DNA from: UBA1127 sp034422455
Lineage (GTDB): Bacteria; Chloroflexota; Dehalococcoidia; Lucifugimonadales; UBA1127
Direction of reading: 5' to 3'
NCBI GenBank assembly: GCA_034422455.1
Contig: DAOUJQ010000012.1
Coordinates: forward strand, 1-64,000
DNA: 64,000 nt
Part shown: in pieces, positions 1 through 7,739 of the stretch
How positions within the stretch are numbered: the stretch's first letter is position 1
How the letters are laid out: every line of letters starts with the position of its first letter
Translations under genes and position numbers: made by a program
The notes under the pieces: generated by a model
What the model was told of the DNA's origin: nothing
What the model saw: only the letters and a program-made list of their open reading frames with translations
Database searches by the model: none

Positions 1-39
1 GAGTCCGCAGAGACCCAGTCGGAAGAGAAGAAGACCTAA
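1..39 (+). CDS. C-terminal end of an upstream gene (partial)
   Basis: Reading frame 1 is open from the window edge and ends at a TAA at 37-39, giving a tail of alternating acidic and basic residues (ESAETQSEEKKT). The tail is too short to assign a family. It lies about 32 bases before priA in the same direction, so it may share a transcript with it. In many bacteria rpoZ or coaBC precede priA, but nothing visible here decides that. Confidence 0.4.
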   Translation, partial: ESAETQSEEKKT

Positions 40-71
40 TCCCCCGGCCATCCCGGCGCGCCGGGCCGCAG

Positions 72-2558
72 GTGGTGCGCATGGCTGCTCAGCCGGAGCG
101 GAACGCCCGCTACGCTGAAGTCGCTGTCGATGCCCAAGTAGGCCCTGAGCGCACGTTCACCTACGAGATTCCTTCCCGTCTGCAACTGTTTCCCGGTCAA
201 CCTGTCTTTGTGCCCCTGCTGTCGCGCCGCGTCGGCGGGGTCGTGTTCGCCCTCTCGGACACGACCGACATCCAGGGCATCCGCCCCGTGCTCAGCGCGC
301 AGCACCCGGAGCCGGTCCTCGCCGGCTACCAGCTTGAGCTTGCGCGATGGCTCAGCCGCGAGACCCGCTGCACGCTGTTCGAGGCCGCCGCCCTCATGCT
401 CCCGCCGGACTTCCGCCGCCGCCTCGTGCGTTACCTCAACCCATTGCCCGGTGTCGCTGACTCCTCCCCTCCTTCGGCCGGCATGAGCTTTCAGGCGAAC
501 GAGGCCCGTGCCCTGGACCTGCTCCGACGCCGGGGCCGCGTGACGCAGGAGGCCCTGCAACGCTCGCTTGGCGGGGACACGACCCGAGCGGTGCGCCAGC
601 TGGTGCGGGCCGGGCTCGTCGCCGATCAGTGGGAGCTTTCCCGCCAGGCGGCGCGGCCCGCGTACTCGCAGACGCTGCGGCTCGGCGTGTCCGCCGAGGA
701 TGCGCAGCGGGAGTTGGAGGCGCTCAAGTCGACTTCCATTCGACGGCGTGCCCTGCTGGAGCACATACTGCTCGAAGAGTCGATGGACGCGGCGCAGGCC
801 CGAAAGGAGTTCAGCCCGTCCGCCGTGCGACGGCTCGTAAGCAGCGGCGTCCTCATCCTGGAGCACCACCGCCGCGTCCGCGACCCGCTGACCGCGTACA
901 CGCCGCAGCGCGACGTGCCCGTGTCGCTCACCGCCGAGCAGGCGGACGCGGTGGAGCGAATCGCCGGCAGCGTACGGGGCGAGAGCCACGACGCCTTTCT
1001 GCTGCAGGGGCCAACGGGCAGCGGCAAGACGGAGGTCTACCTGCGCGCCCTTGCCGCCTGCATCGACGCCGGCAAGCGCGGGCTGCTGCTGGCGCCGGAG
1101 ATCTCGCTGACGCCGCAGCTCGTGGCGCGGCTGCAGGCGCGGTTTCCCGGCCGCGTCGGGCTGCTGCACAGCGGCCTCACGCCGGGCCAGCACTACGACA
1201 CGTGGTGGCGCATCCGGGAGGGTGACTACGACGTGGTGCTCGGCGCCCGCAGCGCAATCTTCGCGCCCGTGCCCGACCTGGGCCTCGTCATACTCGACGA
1301 GGAGCACGAGTGGACGTACAAGCAGGCCGACGCGTCGCCGCGCTACCACGCCCGCACGACGGCCCTGCGCCTCGGTCGGCTCACCGGCGCCACAGTAGTC
1401 CTCGGCAGCGCGACGCCCGACATCGCCACGTACCACGCCGCCGAGCGGGGCCGCGTCCGGCTGCTGACGCTGCGCAACCGGCTGCGCCCCGGACCCGGCG
1501 GAGCGCCGCAGGCCGTGCCCCTCGCCGAGGTCGAGGTCGTTGACATGCGGGAGGAGCTGAAGGCGGGCGTCCGCAGCATGTTCAGCCGCGCCCTCAGCGG
1601 CGCGCTGTCGGACACACTTCGGCGGGGCCAGCAGGCCATCCTCTTCCTGAACCGCCGTGGCTCGGCGGGCACCGTGCAGTGCCGAAACTGCGGCCACGCC
1701 CTCCACTGCCGCAGCTGCTCGACGCCGCTCACGTACCACGCCGAGGGCGAGCGGCTCGTGTGCCACCAGTGCGGGCGACGGTACCGGCCTGTCGATAGCT
1801 GCCCCCGGTGCCGCAGCCCGCACATCCGCTACCTTGGCGTGGGCACCCAGCGCGTCGTGCAGGAGGTCGAGCGCACGACGGGCGCGGCGGCGCTGCGGTG
1901 GGACCGCGACGCCGCCCGCGAGCGGGACGCGCACCGCGACCTCATGGAGCGGTTCTCGCGCGGCGAGGCGCAGGTGCTGGTGGGCACGCAGATGGTGGCG
2001 CAGGGCCTGCACCTGCCCAACGTGACGCTCGTGGGCGTGGTGCTCGCCGACCAGGGGCTGTACCTGCCCGACTTCCGCGCGGGCGAGCGCGCCTTCCAGC
2101 TCCTCTGCCAGGTCGCCGGACGCGCGGGACGCGGCGACGAGCCGGGCCGCGTCGTGGTGCAGACGTACAACCCGGAGCACTACGCCGTGCAGGCGGGCGC
2201 GCGGCAGGACTACCACGCCTACTACGAGACGGAGGTCGCGCTGCGGCGGGAGCACGGCAACCCGCCCTTCTCGCGGCTGGTGCGGTTCCAGTTCCAGCAC
2301 ACCAGCCCCCAGTACGGCGCCGACGAGGCGCGGCGGTTCGGCGAGGACCTCCGACTGGCGCTGACGCAGCAGGGGCTGACGGAGGTGGACGTCGTCGGGC
2401 CCGCGCCGGGCTACCCCGCGCGCGTCCGGGGCCGCTGGCGATGGCACGTCGTGCTGCGCGTGCCGCCGACGCCCGCGACGGACGTGCCCGGCTTGCTCGC
2501 GTCGCTGCCCATACCGCCGTCGTGGACGGTGGACGTGGACCCGGTGACGCTGGTGTAA
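72..2558 (+). CDS. priA: Primosomal protein N' (replication restart helicase PriA)
   Basis: PriA is a superfamily 2 helicase that reloads the replisome at stalled or collapsed forks. The N-terminal part (residues about 15-110) resembles the 3'-DNA-binding domain. A Walker A motif GPTGSGKTE lies near residue 312, followed by the DEEH box (LDEEHEWTYKQ), the LGSATPD motif and a C-terminal helicase domain with QVAGRAGR. Four CxxC pairs near residues 536-585 (CRNC, CRSC, CHQC, CPRC) form the zinc-binding insertion typical of PriA. The length of 828 residues is normal. Starts at GTG 72 or ATG 81 are both possible, as neither has a strong Shine-Dalgarno. Confidence 0.96.
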   Translation: MVRMAAQPERNARYAEVAVDAQVGPERTFTYEIPSRLQLFPGQPVFVPLLSRRVGGVVFALSDTTDIQGIRPVLSAQHPEPVLAGYQLELARWLSRETRCTLFEAAALMLPPDFRRRLVRYLNPLPGVADSSPPSAGMSFQANEARALDLLRRRGRVTQEALQRSLGGDTTRAVRQLVRAGLVADQWELSRQAARPAYSQTLRLGVSAEDAQRELEALKSTSIRRRALLEHILLEESMDAAQARKEFSPSAVRRLVSSGVLILEHHRRVRDPLTAYTPQRDVPVSLTAEQADAVERIAGSVRGESHDAFLLQGPTGSGKTEVYLRALAACIDAGKRGLLLAPEISLTPQLVARLQARFPGRVGLLHSGLTPGQHYDTWWRIREGDYDVVLGARSAIFAPVPDLGLVILDEEHEWTYKQADASPRYHARTTALRLGRLTGATVVLGSATPDIATYHAAERGRVRLLTLRNRLRPGPGGAPQAVPLAEVEVVDMREELKAGVRSMFSRALSGALSDTLRRGQQAILFLNRRGSAGTVQCRNCGHALHCRSCSTPLTYHAEGERLVCHQCGRRYRPVDSCPRCRSPHIRYLGVGTQRVVQEVERTTGAAALRWDRDAARERDAHRDLMERFSRGEAQVLVGTQMVAQGLHLPNVTLVGVVLADQGLYLPDFRAGERAFQLLCQVAGRAGRGDEPGRVVVQTYNPEHYAVQAGARQDYHAYYETEVALRREHGNPPFSRLVRFQFQHTSPQYGADEARRFGEDLRLALTQQGLTEVDVVGPAPGYPARVRGRWRWHVVLRVPPTPATDVPGLLASLPIPPSWTVDVDPVTLV

Positions 2559-2607
2559 TGAGCACGCCGCTCAAAGGGCCACAGCTCGCACCCATCAGGA
2601 GAGAGCC

Positions 2608-3174
2608 ATGACACGCATCAAACCCATCACGGACAAAGCCCAGCTGCCGCCGGAGCAGCAACACGAGTGGGATGCGATAGCGGCTGAGCGGGGGCGCGTC
2701 CGAGGTCCGTTCGGGGTCATGCTCCACAGCCCGGAGCTCTCGATGGGCTTCCTCGCGAGCGTCCACCATGCGCACGGCAACGGCGTGGTCAGCGACGCGC
2801 TGCACGAACTCGCCATCCTCGCCGTCGCCTACGAGGACGACGCGCCCTTCCAGTGGTCGACGCACATCGGAAGCGCGCGGGCTGCGGGCCTGCGTGACGC
2901 CGCCATCGAGGCCGCGCGCACCGGCGGCGACATTAGCCGCCTCGACGACGACGAGCGCGACGTCATCGAGCTCTGCCGCCAGCTCTGCCGCACGAATCGT
3001 GTCGAGCAGGCGTTGTTCGACTCGCTGATGGCAAGGCATGGCGAGCGGTGGGTGATCATGATGGTCGCGACCGTCGGCCTCTACCGGTACGTGGCCGCCT
3101 TCAACAACGCCTTCGAGATCGACGTGGTCGAGGGAGACGACCAACTGCCGGTGAGACGGGGGTTTGGGGGGTAG
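2608..3174 (+). CDS. Carboxymuconolactone decarboxylase / AhpD-like family protein
   Basis: The 188-residue all-helical protein has the layout of the CMD/AhpD superfamily, with the helical core around HELAILAVAYEDDAPFQWSTH and the later RTGGDIS and VGLYRYVAAFNNAF segments. The CxxC pair of true AhpD peroxidase partners is absent, so a hydrolase or decarboxylase-like role in ring cleavage is more likely than peroxide reduction. The ATG is preceded by AGGAGAGAG. It starts a short same-strand run with a CoA transferase, a CitE-like lyase and a Rieske oxygenase, which suggests breakdown of aromatic or other recalcitrant carbon. The substrate cannot be read from the sequence. Confidence 0.75.
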   Translation: MTRIKPITDKAQLPPEQQHEWDAIAAERGRVRGPFGVMLHSPELSMGFLASVHHAHGNGVVSDALHELAILAVAYEDDAPFQWSTHIGSARAAGLRDAAIEAARTGGDISRLDDDERDVIELCRQLCRTNRVEQALFDSLMARHGERWVIMMVATVGLYRYVAAFNNAFEIDVVEGDDQLPVRRGFGG

Positions 3175-3223
3175 GCGTAACTCCACGCGGGTAGAATGGC
3201 AGGGAGAGAGGAGTCCCGCACCA

Positions 3224-4444
3224 ATGCCAATCCACGCCAGGCAGTTTGACCCCGGCGACCGGGGGCCGCTGGACGGCCTGCGGGTGCTTGACATGTCGCG
3301 GCTTGTCGCCGGGAACATGCTGACGCTGCAGCTTGCGGACTTCGGCGCGGAGGTCGTCAAGATCGAGGCGCTGCCCAACGGCGACCCGCTGCGGGCCTGG
3401 GGCGACAGCTCCGTCGAGACGCACTGGAAGACCTACTGCCGGAACAAGAAGAGCGTGTCGGTCAACCTGCGCGACGCCGACGGACTCGCCCTTGTGCGGC
3501 GGCTGGCCCGTGACGCCGACGTGCTGGTCGAGAACTTCATCCCCGGCCGACTGGAGGAGATGGGGCTGGGGCCGGAGGCGCTGCATGCGGATAACCCCGG
3601 CCTGATCATCGTGCGGGTGTCCGGGTTCGGGCAGACCGGGCCGTACCGCGAGCGGCCGGGGTTCGGCACGCTGGTGGAGGCCATGTCCGGGTTCGCCGAC
3701 CACAACGGCTTCGCCGACCGCGAGCCCGTCCTGCCGCCGATGGCGCTGGCCGACATGGCGGCGGGCCTCTACGGCGCGATGGCCGTCCTGATCGCCCAGC
3801 GCGAGCGCGAGGTGAAGGGCGGCGCGGGGCAGGTGATCGACCTCTCGCTCCTGGAGCCCATCTTCTCCATCCTGGGCGCGGACGCCGCCGGCTACCGCGT
3901 CGACGGGAGCATCAAGCAGCGCGTGGGCAGCGCCTCCAACACGGCGTCGCCCCGCAACGTCTACGCCACACGGGACGGCAAGTGGGTGGCCCTGTCGGCC
4001 TCCATCCAGTCGATGGCGGAGCGCGTGTTCAAGGTGGTGGGCAGGGAGGACGCCATCGCCGACCCCCGCTTCCGCAACAACGCCGAGCGCGTGCGGCACC
4101 GGGCCGAGGTCGACGCCATCATCGGCGGCTGGGTGGCCGAGCGAACACAGGACGAGGCCCTCGCCGAGCTCAACGGCGCGGGCGTCACCGCCGGGCCCGT
4201 CTACGACATCGCCCAGTTCCTCGACGACCCCCACGTCATCGAGCGCGAGGTGGTGGTCGACTTGCCGGACGAAGAGATGGGGGCCGTCCCGGTGCACAAC
4301 ATCGTGCCCCGGCTGTCGCGGACGCCGGGAACGTTCCGCCACCCCGCGCCGAGGCTGGGGCAGCACAACGACGAGGTTTTCGGCGGCGCGGGCGTCTCCG
4401 CCGGGGAGCTGGCCAATCTGCGAGCGCGAGGAGTGATCGGATGA
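3224..4444 (+). CDS. CaiB/BaiF (type III) CoA transferase
   Basis: Family III CoA transferases move CoA between acyl-CoA and free carboxylic acids. The protein opens with LDGLRVLDMSRLVAGNMLTL, the usual first strand of the family, followed by DFGAEVVKIE, KKSVSVNL, DVLVENFIPGRLEEMGLG and VSGFGQTGPYRERPGF. The frame is open further upstream, but ATG 3224 is chosen because AGGGAGAGAGGAG precedes it and the family motif starts soon after. At 406 residues it has the normal size. Its stop overlaps the next start as ATGA, so translation is probably coupled to the CitE-like lyase and the two may act on one acyl-CoA. The substrate is unknown. Confidence 0.93.
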   Translation: MPIHARQFDPGDRGPLDGLRVLDMSRLVAGNMLTLQLADFGAEVVKIEALPNGDPLRAWGDSSVETHWKTYCRNKKSVSVNLRDADGLALVRRLARDADVLVENFIPGRLEEMGLGPEALHADNPGLIIVRVSGFGQTGPYRERPGFGTLVEAMSGFADHNGFADREPVLPPMALADMAAGLYGAMAVLIAQREREVKGGAGQVIDLSLLEPIFSILGADAAGYRVDGSIKQRVGSASNTASPRNVYATRDGKWVALSASIQSMAERVFKVVGREDAIADPRFRNNAERVRHRAEVDAIIGGWVAERTQDEALAELNGAGVTAGPVYDIAQFLDDPHVIEREVVVDLPDEEMGAVPVHNIVPRLSRTPGTFRHPAPRLGQHNDEVFGGAGVSAGELANLRARGVIG

Positions 4445-5331
4445 CGTACGAACGGAAGCCCCCCGTCTGGCGATCGCTGCTGTACGTGCCGGCCAACGTC
4501 GAACGCTACGTCGCCCGCGCCCACGAGCGGGGCGCCGACGGCATCATCCTCGACCTGGAGGACTCGGTCCCGCTGGCGGAGAAGGCCGCGGCGCGGGCTG
4601 GCGTGCAGGCTGCCGCCGAGCGCGCCGGGCAGGCGGGCGCGGACGTGCTGGTGCGCGTCAACCAGCCCCTGCGGCTCGCCGTGCCGGACATCGAAGCGTG
4701 CGTTTCACCCGCCGTCGACGCCCTCGTCCTGCCCAAGGTCGCCGGCCCCGACCATGTCAGGCTGCTCGACGCGATGGTGTCGGACCTCGAGGCGGAGCGG
4801 GGCATGCCGGTGGGCGCGACGTCGTTCCTGACGATGGTCGAGACGCCGGAGGCCTTCTTCCAGATCGCCGAGATCGCCAAGGCGAGCCCGCGCACGGCGG
4901 CCATCACCATCGGCGCGGAGGACCTGGCGTCGGCGCTGGGCATGCAGCCGGACGCCGAGACGCTGCTCTACCCGAAGACCCAGTCCGTGTACGCGGCCAA
5001 GGCGGCGGGCGTGATGGCGCTGGGCATCTTCGGCACCGTCGCCGACTACAAGGACCTGGACGCCGTGCGGGAGGTCGCGCTCAAGGCCAGGCGGTTCGGG
5101 CTGGAGGGCGCGTCCTGTATTCACCCCAGCGTCGTGCCGGTGCTCAACGAGGCGTTCAGCCCGACCGAGGCGGAGGTCGCCCTCGCGCGGCGCATCATCG
5201 ACGCCAACACCGAGGCGGAGAAGATCGGCCGCGCCTCCTTCGAGCTCGACGGCAAGATGATCGACGTCCCTATCGTGCAGCGCGCGCAGCAGATCCTCGC
5301 CCGCCACGAGGCCATCGCCGCGCGGGGGTGA
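4441..5331 (+). CDS. HpcH/HpaI aldolase / CitE-like lyase
   Basis: This 296-residue TIM-barrel protein belongs to the family of citrate lyase beta subunits, malyl-CoA and citramalyl-CoA lyases. Visible signatures are RSLLYVPAN, GADGIILDLEDSV, MVETPEAFF with the metal-binding Glu, TIGAEDLASALG and GASCIHPSVVPVLNEAF. The start ATG overlaps the CoA transferase stop by four bases. Pairing with a CaiB/BaiF transferase is typical of pathways that activate a hydroxyacid to its CoA ester and then cleave it to acetyl-CoA and a keto acid; that joint role is inferred. No citrate lyase alpha or gamma subunits are present, so true citrate lyase is unlikely. Confidence 0.92.
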   Translation: MTYERKPPVWRSLLYVPANVERYVARAHERGADGIILDLEDSVPLAEKAAARAGVQAAAERAGQAGADVLVRVNQPLRLAVPDIEACVSPAVDALVLPKVAGPDHVRLLDAMVSDLEAERGMPVGATSFLTMVETPEAFFQIAEIAKASPRTAAITIGAEDLASALGMQPDAETLLYPKTQSVYAAKAAGVMALGIFGTVADYKDLDAVREVALKARRFGLEGASCIHPSVVPVLNEAFSPTEAEVALARRIIDANTEAEKIGRASFELDGKMIDVPIVQRAQQILARHEAIAARG

Positions 5332-5346
5332 CGGCTCGCCCCCATC

Positions 5347-5447
5347 GTCGTTCCTGCGGAGGCAGAGCCTGCCCCTGCGAAGGCAGGGGAACCCCCGACG
5401 GACAACGACCGCATGAAGTTGCCGTTCGCCCTGAGCCTGTCGAAGGG
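5347..5447. repeat. Two palindromic dispersed repeats
   Basis: The gap between the CitE-like gene and the Rieske gene holds a TCGTTCCTGCG..GGCAG type palindrome fused to a CCCCTGCGAAGGCAGGGG palindrome (5347-5400). A copy of the second family, with CCGTTCG and CGAAGGG flanking CCCTGAGCCTGT, follows at 5422-5447. Both families recur throughout the first 26 kb. Confidence 0.8.
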
Positions 5448-5521
5448 ACATCTCAACAATCGGGCGCCCCACCCCTTCCCCCCTCTGCTATCCTGTCCCC
5501 AACCATCCCCGGGAGTCGCAC

Positions 5522-6823
5522 ATGCTCACGCGGGAAGACAACGAGCTCATCTGCCGCACCGGCCCCGGCACGCCCATGGGCCGCGTCCTGCGACGCTACT
5601 GGCACCCCTGCCTGCTCTCCACCGACCTCCCCGACAACGACGGCCCGCCCGTGCGCGTGAAGCTCCTCGGCGAGGACCTGGTCGCCTTCCGCGACAGCGA
5701 CGGGCACGTCGGGCTCATCGGCGAGCGGTGCCCCCACCGGGGCGCGTCGCTCTACTTCGGCATCAACCAGGAATGCGGGCTGATGTGCATCTACCACGGC
5801 TGGAAATTCGACGTGGACGGGAACTGCGTCGATATGCCCTCGGACGTGCCGGGCAGCCGCTTCCACGAGAAGGTGCGCGCGACCGCGTACCCCGTCCTCG
5901 AGTCGGCGGGCATGGTGTGGGCGTACATGGGCCCGCCGGATCTCCAGCCCCTGCCGCCCGACTTTCTCTTCAACCGGCTGCCGGAGTCGCACGTCATTGC
6001 GGCGAAGGCGCCGGTGTACTGCAACTACCTGCAGAGCATCGAGGGCAACATCGACTCGTCGCACCTGGGTACGCTGCACCGGCGCTACGCGGACTGGACG
6101 CTGGAGCCGGACGACTCGGACCGTCCGGGGACGCCGTCGCCGAACCTGCGCTCCTACCTGCTGGCGCGGTACCGGTACGCCGTCATCCACGTGCAGGACA
6201 CGGACTACGGCTTCCGGCTCATCGGCATCCGGCCCACGGACGCGGGGCACCGGCACCTGCGCATCACCAGCCACGTCTTCCCCGTGTGCAGCATGATCGC
6301 CAGCCCCGGGCGGGCCAGCGGCACGTTCTTCATCGTGCCGATGGACGACGAGAGCTGCATGCGCTTCTTCGTGCGCGGCAATCCGGACCGCCCTTTCACG
6401 TCCGCCGAGCGCGAGGCGGCCTACGCGGAGAACACCATCATGGACCCGGCCGACGGGCGGCGCAGGCTCAAGCGGCTGGACAACGACTACCTGATCGACC
6501 GCGCGGCGCAGAAGCGAACGCTCATCTCCGGCATCTATCCGAACGCCGAGCAGGACTACGCCGTCACGGAGAGCATGGGCGCCGTCGTCAACCGCGAGCG
6601 TGAGCACCTCTACTCCGCCGACGGCGCGATCATCCGACTGCGGCAGCTCATGCTGAGGGCCGCCAAGGGCCTGGACGAGGGTGTCGACCTGCCCGCGCTC
6701 GCCCCCGATATCCCCTACCACCGCATCCGCTCGGAGGAGGTCATCGTCAGCGCGGACGACGACCCGTGGCTGGCGGGCGCGGACGCAGGCGAGACGGCGC
6801 GGCCGGGGGAAAGGCTGTGGTAG
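5522..6823 (+). CDS. Rieske [2Fe-2S] aromatic-ring oxygenase, phthalate 4,5-dioxygenase type
   Basis: The 433-residue protein has a Rieske domain with CPHRG near residue 69 and CIYHGW near residue 88, giving the C-x-H and C-x2-H ligands of the cluster. The C-terminal catalytic domain contains the motif EGNIDSSHLGTLH, which supplies the His ligands of the mononuclear iron and the bridging Asp. Size and motif order match the oxygenase alpha subunits of one-component-type ring-hydroxylating and O-demethylating enzymes. No reductase or ferredoxin gene is adjacent, so it must use an electron donor encoded elsewhere. GGGAG lies just before the ATG. The substrate is unknown. Confidence 0.93.
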   Translation: MLTREDNELICRTGPGTPMGRVLRRYWHPCLLSTDLPDNDGPPVRVKLLGEDLVAFRDSDGHVGLIGERCPHRGASLYFGINQECGLMCIYHGWKFDVDGNCVDMPSDVPGSRFHEKVRATAYPVLESAGMVWAYMGPPDLQPLPPDFLFNRLPESHVIAAKAPVYCNYLQSIEGNIDSSHLGTLHRRYADWTLEPDDSDRPGTPSPNLRSYLLARYRYAVIHVQDTDYGFRLIGIRPTDAGHRHLRITSHVFPVCSMIASPGRASGTFFIVPMDDESCMRFFVRGNPDRPFTSAEREAAYAENTIMDPADGRRRLKRLDNDYLIDRAAQKRTLISGIYPNAEQDYAVTESMGAVVNREREHLYSADGAIIRLRQLMLRAAKGLDEGVDLPALAPDIPYHRIRSEEVIVSADDDPWLAGADAGETARPGERLW

Positions 6824-6830
6824 CCCACCC

Positions 6831-6856
6831 CCGTTCGTGCTGGGCCTGTCGAAGTC
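6831..6856. repeat. Diverged copy of the CCTGAGCCTGTCGAAG repeat
   Basis: The sequence from CCGTTCGTGC through CCTGTCGAAG matches the dispersed repeat with several changes and lies just after the Rieske stop. Confidence 0.6.
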
Positions 6857-6941
6857 TGTCCTAAGGGCACTTGAAGGGGCATGCCGCCGCTAAAATGCTA
6901 GAATAATTCACACACGAGTACACCCTGGAAAGGGAGACACG

Positions 6942-7256
6942 ATGAAGGACGCGGAAACCCCGGAGCGCCCCTGGCTCTCCTGGCCCACCGCGCCCACCCG
7001 CCCCACGGAAGAGATAGCCCGCCTCGGCAGGGAGATGTACGAGCGCGACATCCGCTCTCAGGTCGAAGCCGATCATGTTGGAGAAGTCGCCGCCGTGGAC
7101 GTGGACACCGGCGACTGGGACATGGGCAATGAGGCGCTTGATGCGGTGACCCGCCTCCGGTCCCGCTGCCCGGAGGCCATCAACGTCTTTTGCGAACGGG
7201 TCGGCTACCGGGCGCTTCGCAGCTTTGGAGCAGGGTCGCTGCGGAGGACTGAGTGA
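6942..7256 (+). CDS. Small protein paired with an aspartyl-protease gene, function unknown
   Basis: The 104-residue soluble protein carries IARLGREMYERDIRSQVEA followed by GEVAAVDVDTGDWDMGNEAL and ends with RVGYRALRSFGAGS. I recall small proteins of this kind commonly encoded just before clan AA aspartyl proteases; I do not know a Pfam name for them. The start ATG is preceded by AAAGGGAGAC. The stop codon overlaps the GTG start of the following gene as GTGA, indicating a translationally coupled pair. A toxin-antitoxin-like or protein-quality role is possible but unproven. Confidence 0.6.
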   Translation: MKDAETPERPWLSWPTAPTRPTEEIARLGREMYERDIRSQVEADHVGEVAAVDVDTGDWDMGNEALDAVTRLRSRCPEAINVFCERVGYRALRSFGAGSLRRTE

Positions 7257-7625
7257 TCCGGGGGGTGGTGAACGCCCTCCTATGAGCCTGTCATCTCCCT
7301 GACTCTACAGGGCCCGCTAGGGCAGACCCAGGACATTCAGGCTGTGGTGGACACCGGCTACACCGGCTTCTTGACCCTACCCAGTGCCTTGGTGGCGGAG
7401 TTGGGTCTGCCCTTTGTCAACACAGGCTGGGCGCTTTTGGCCAACGATGACGAAGTGCGCTTTAGCATTCACGGTGCCACGGTCCTCTGGGACGGCCAAC
7501 CGAGACCCATCGAGGCGGACGTTACGGGCAGCGTCCCGCTGGTGGGCATGCGGCTGCTGGACCAGCACAACCTCAACATTGACGTGGAGCGCGGCGGCCC
7601 CGTCGTCATCAGCGCCAAAGCCTAG
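7253..7625 (+). pseudogene. Clan AA retroviral-type aspartyl protease, frameshifted near its start
   Basis: The GTG at 7253 opens the reading VIRGVVNA, the normal start of this family, but the frame runs into TGA at 7283. The rest is intact one frame away from about 7281: YEPVISLTLQGPLGQ, then VVDTGYTGFLTL with the catalytic Asp-Thr-Gly, and LVGMRLLDQHNL near the end. One extra base between 7271 and 7281 explains the break. Either the gene has recently died or the assembly has an indel. A rescue start at GTG 7344 would remove the first strands and begin right at the catalytic motif. Confidence 0.7.
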
Positions 7626-7652
7626 CAGCCCGTACAGCGCACATTCCCACCC

Positions 7653-7676
7653 CCGTTCGTGCTGAGCTCGTCGAAG
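7653..7676. repeat. Diverged copy of the CCTGAGCCTGTCGAAG repeat
   Basis: A CCGTTCGTGCTGAGCTCGTC copy followed by GAAG lies between the broken protease gene and selB. Confidence 0.6.
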
Positions 7677-7739
7677 CACACCCCTACGCCACTCCCTCCC
7701 CCTCTGCTATCCTGAACGCACCCTCGGCAAGGAACGCGC

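Noticed and set aside
36..2447. 803-codon minus-strand open frame opposite priA
   Set aside because: Low-complexity Arg/Ala/Leu composition, no motifs, and full overlap with the clear PriA reading; it is a shadow of high-GC coding sequence.
7253..7325. TGA at 7283 as a second selenocysteine codon
   Set aside because: The downstream reading in that frame does not match the protease family, whereas a one-base shift restores the family sequence.
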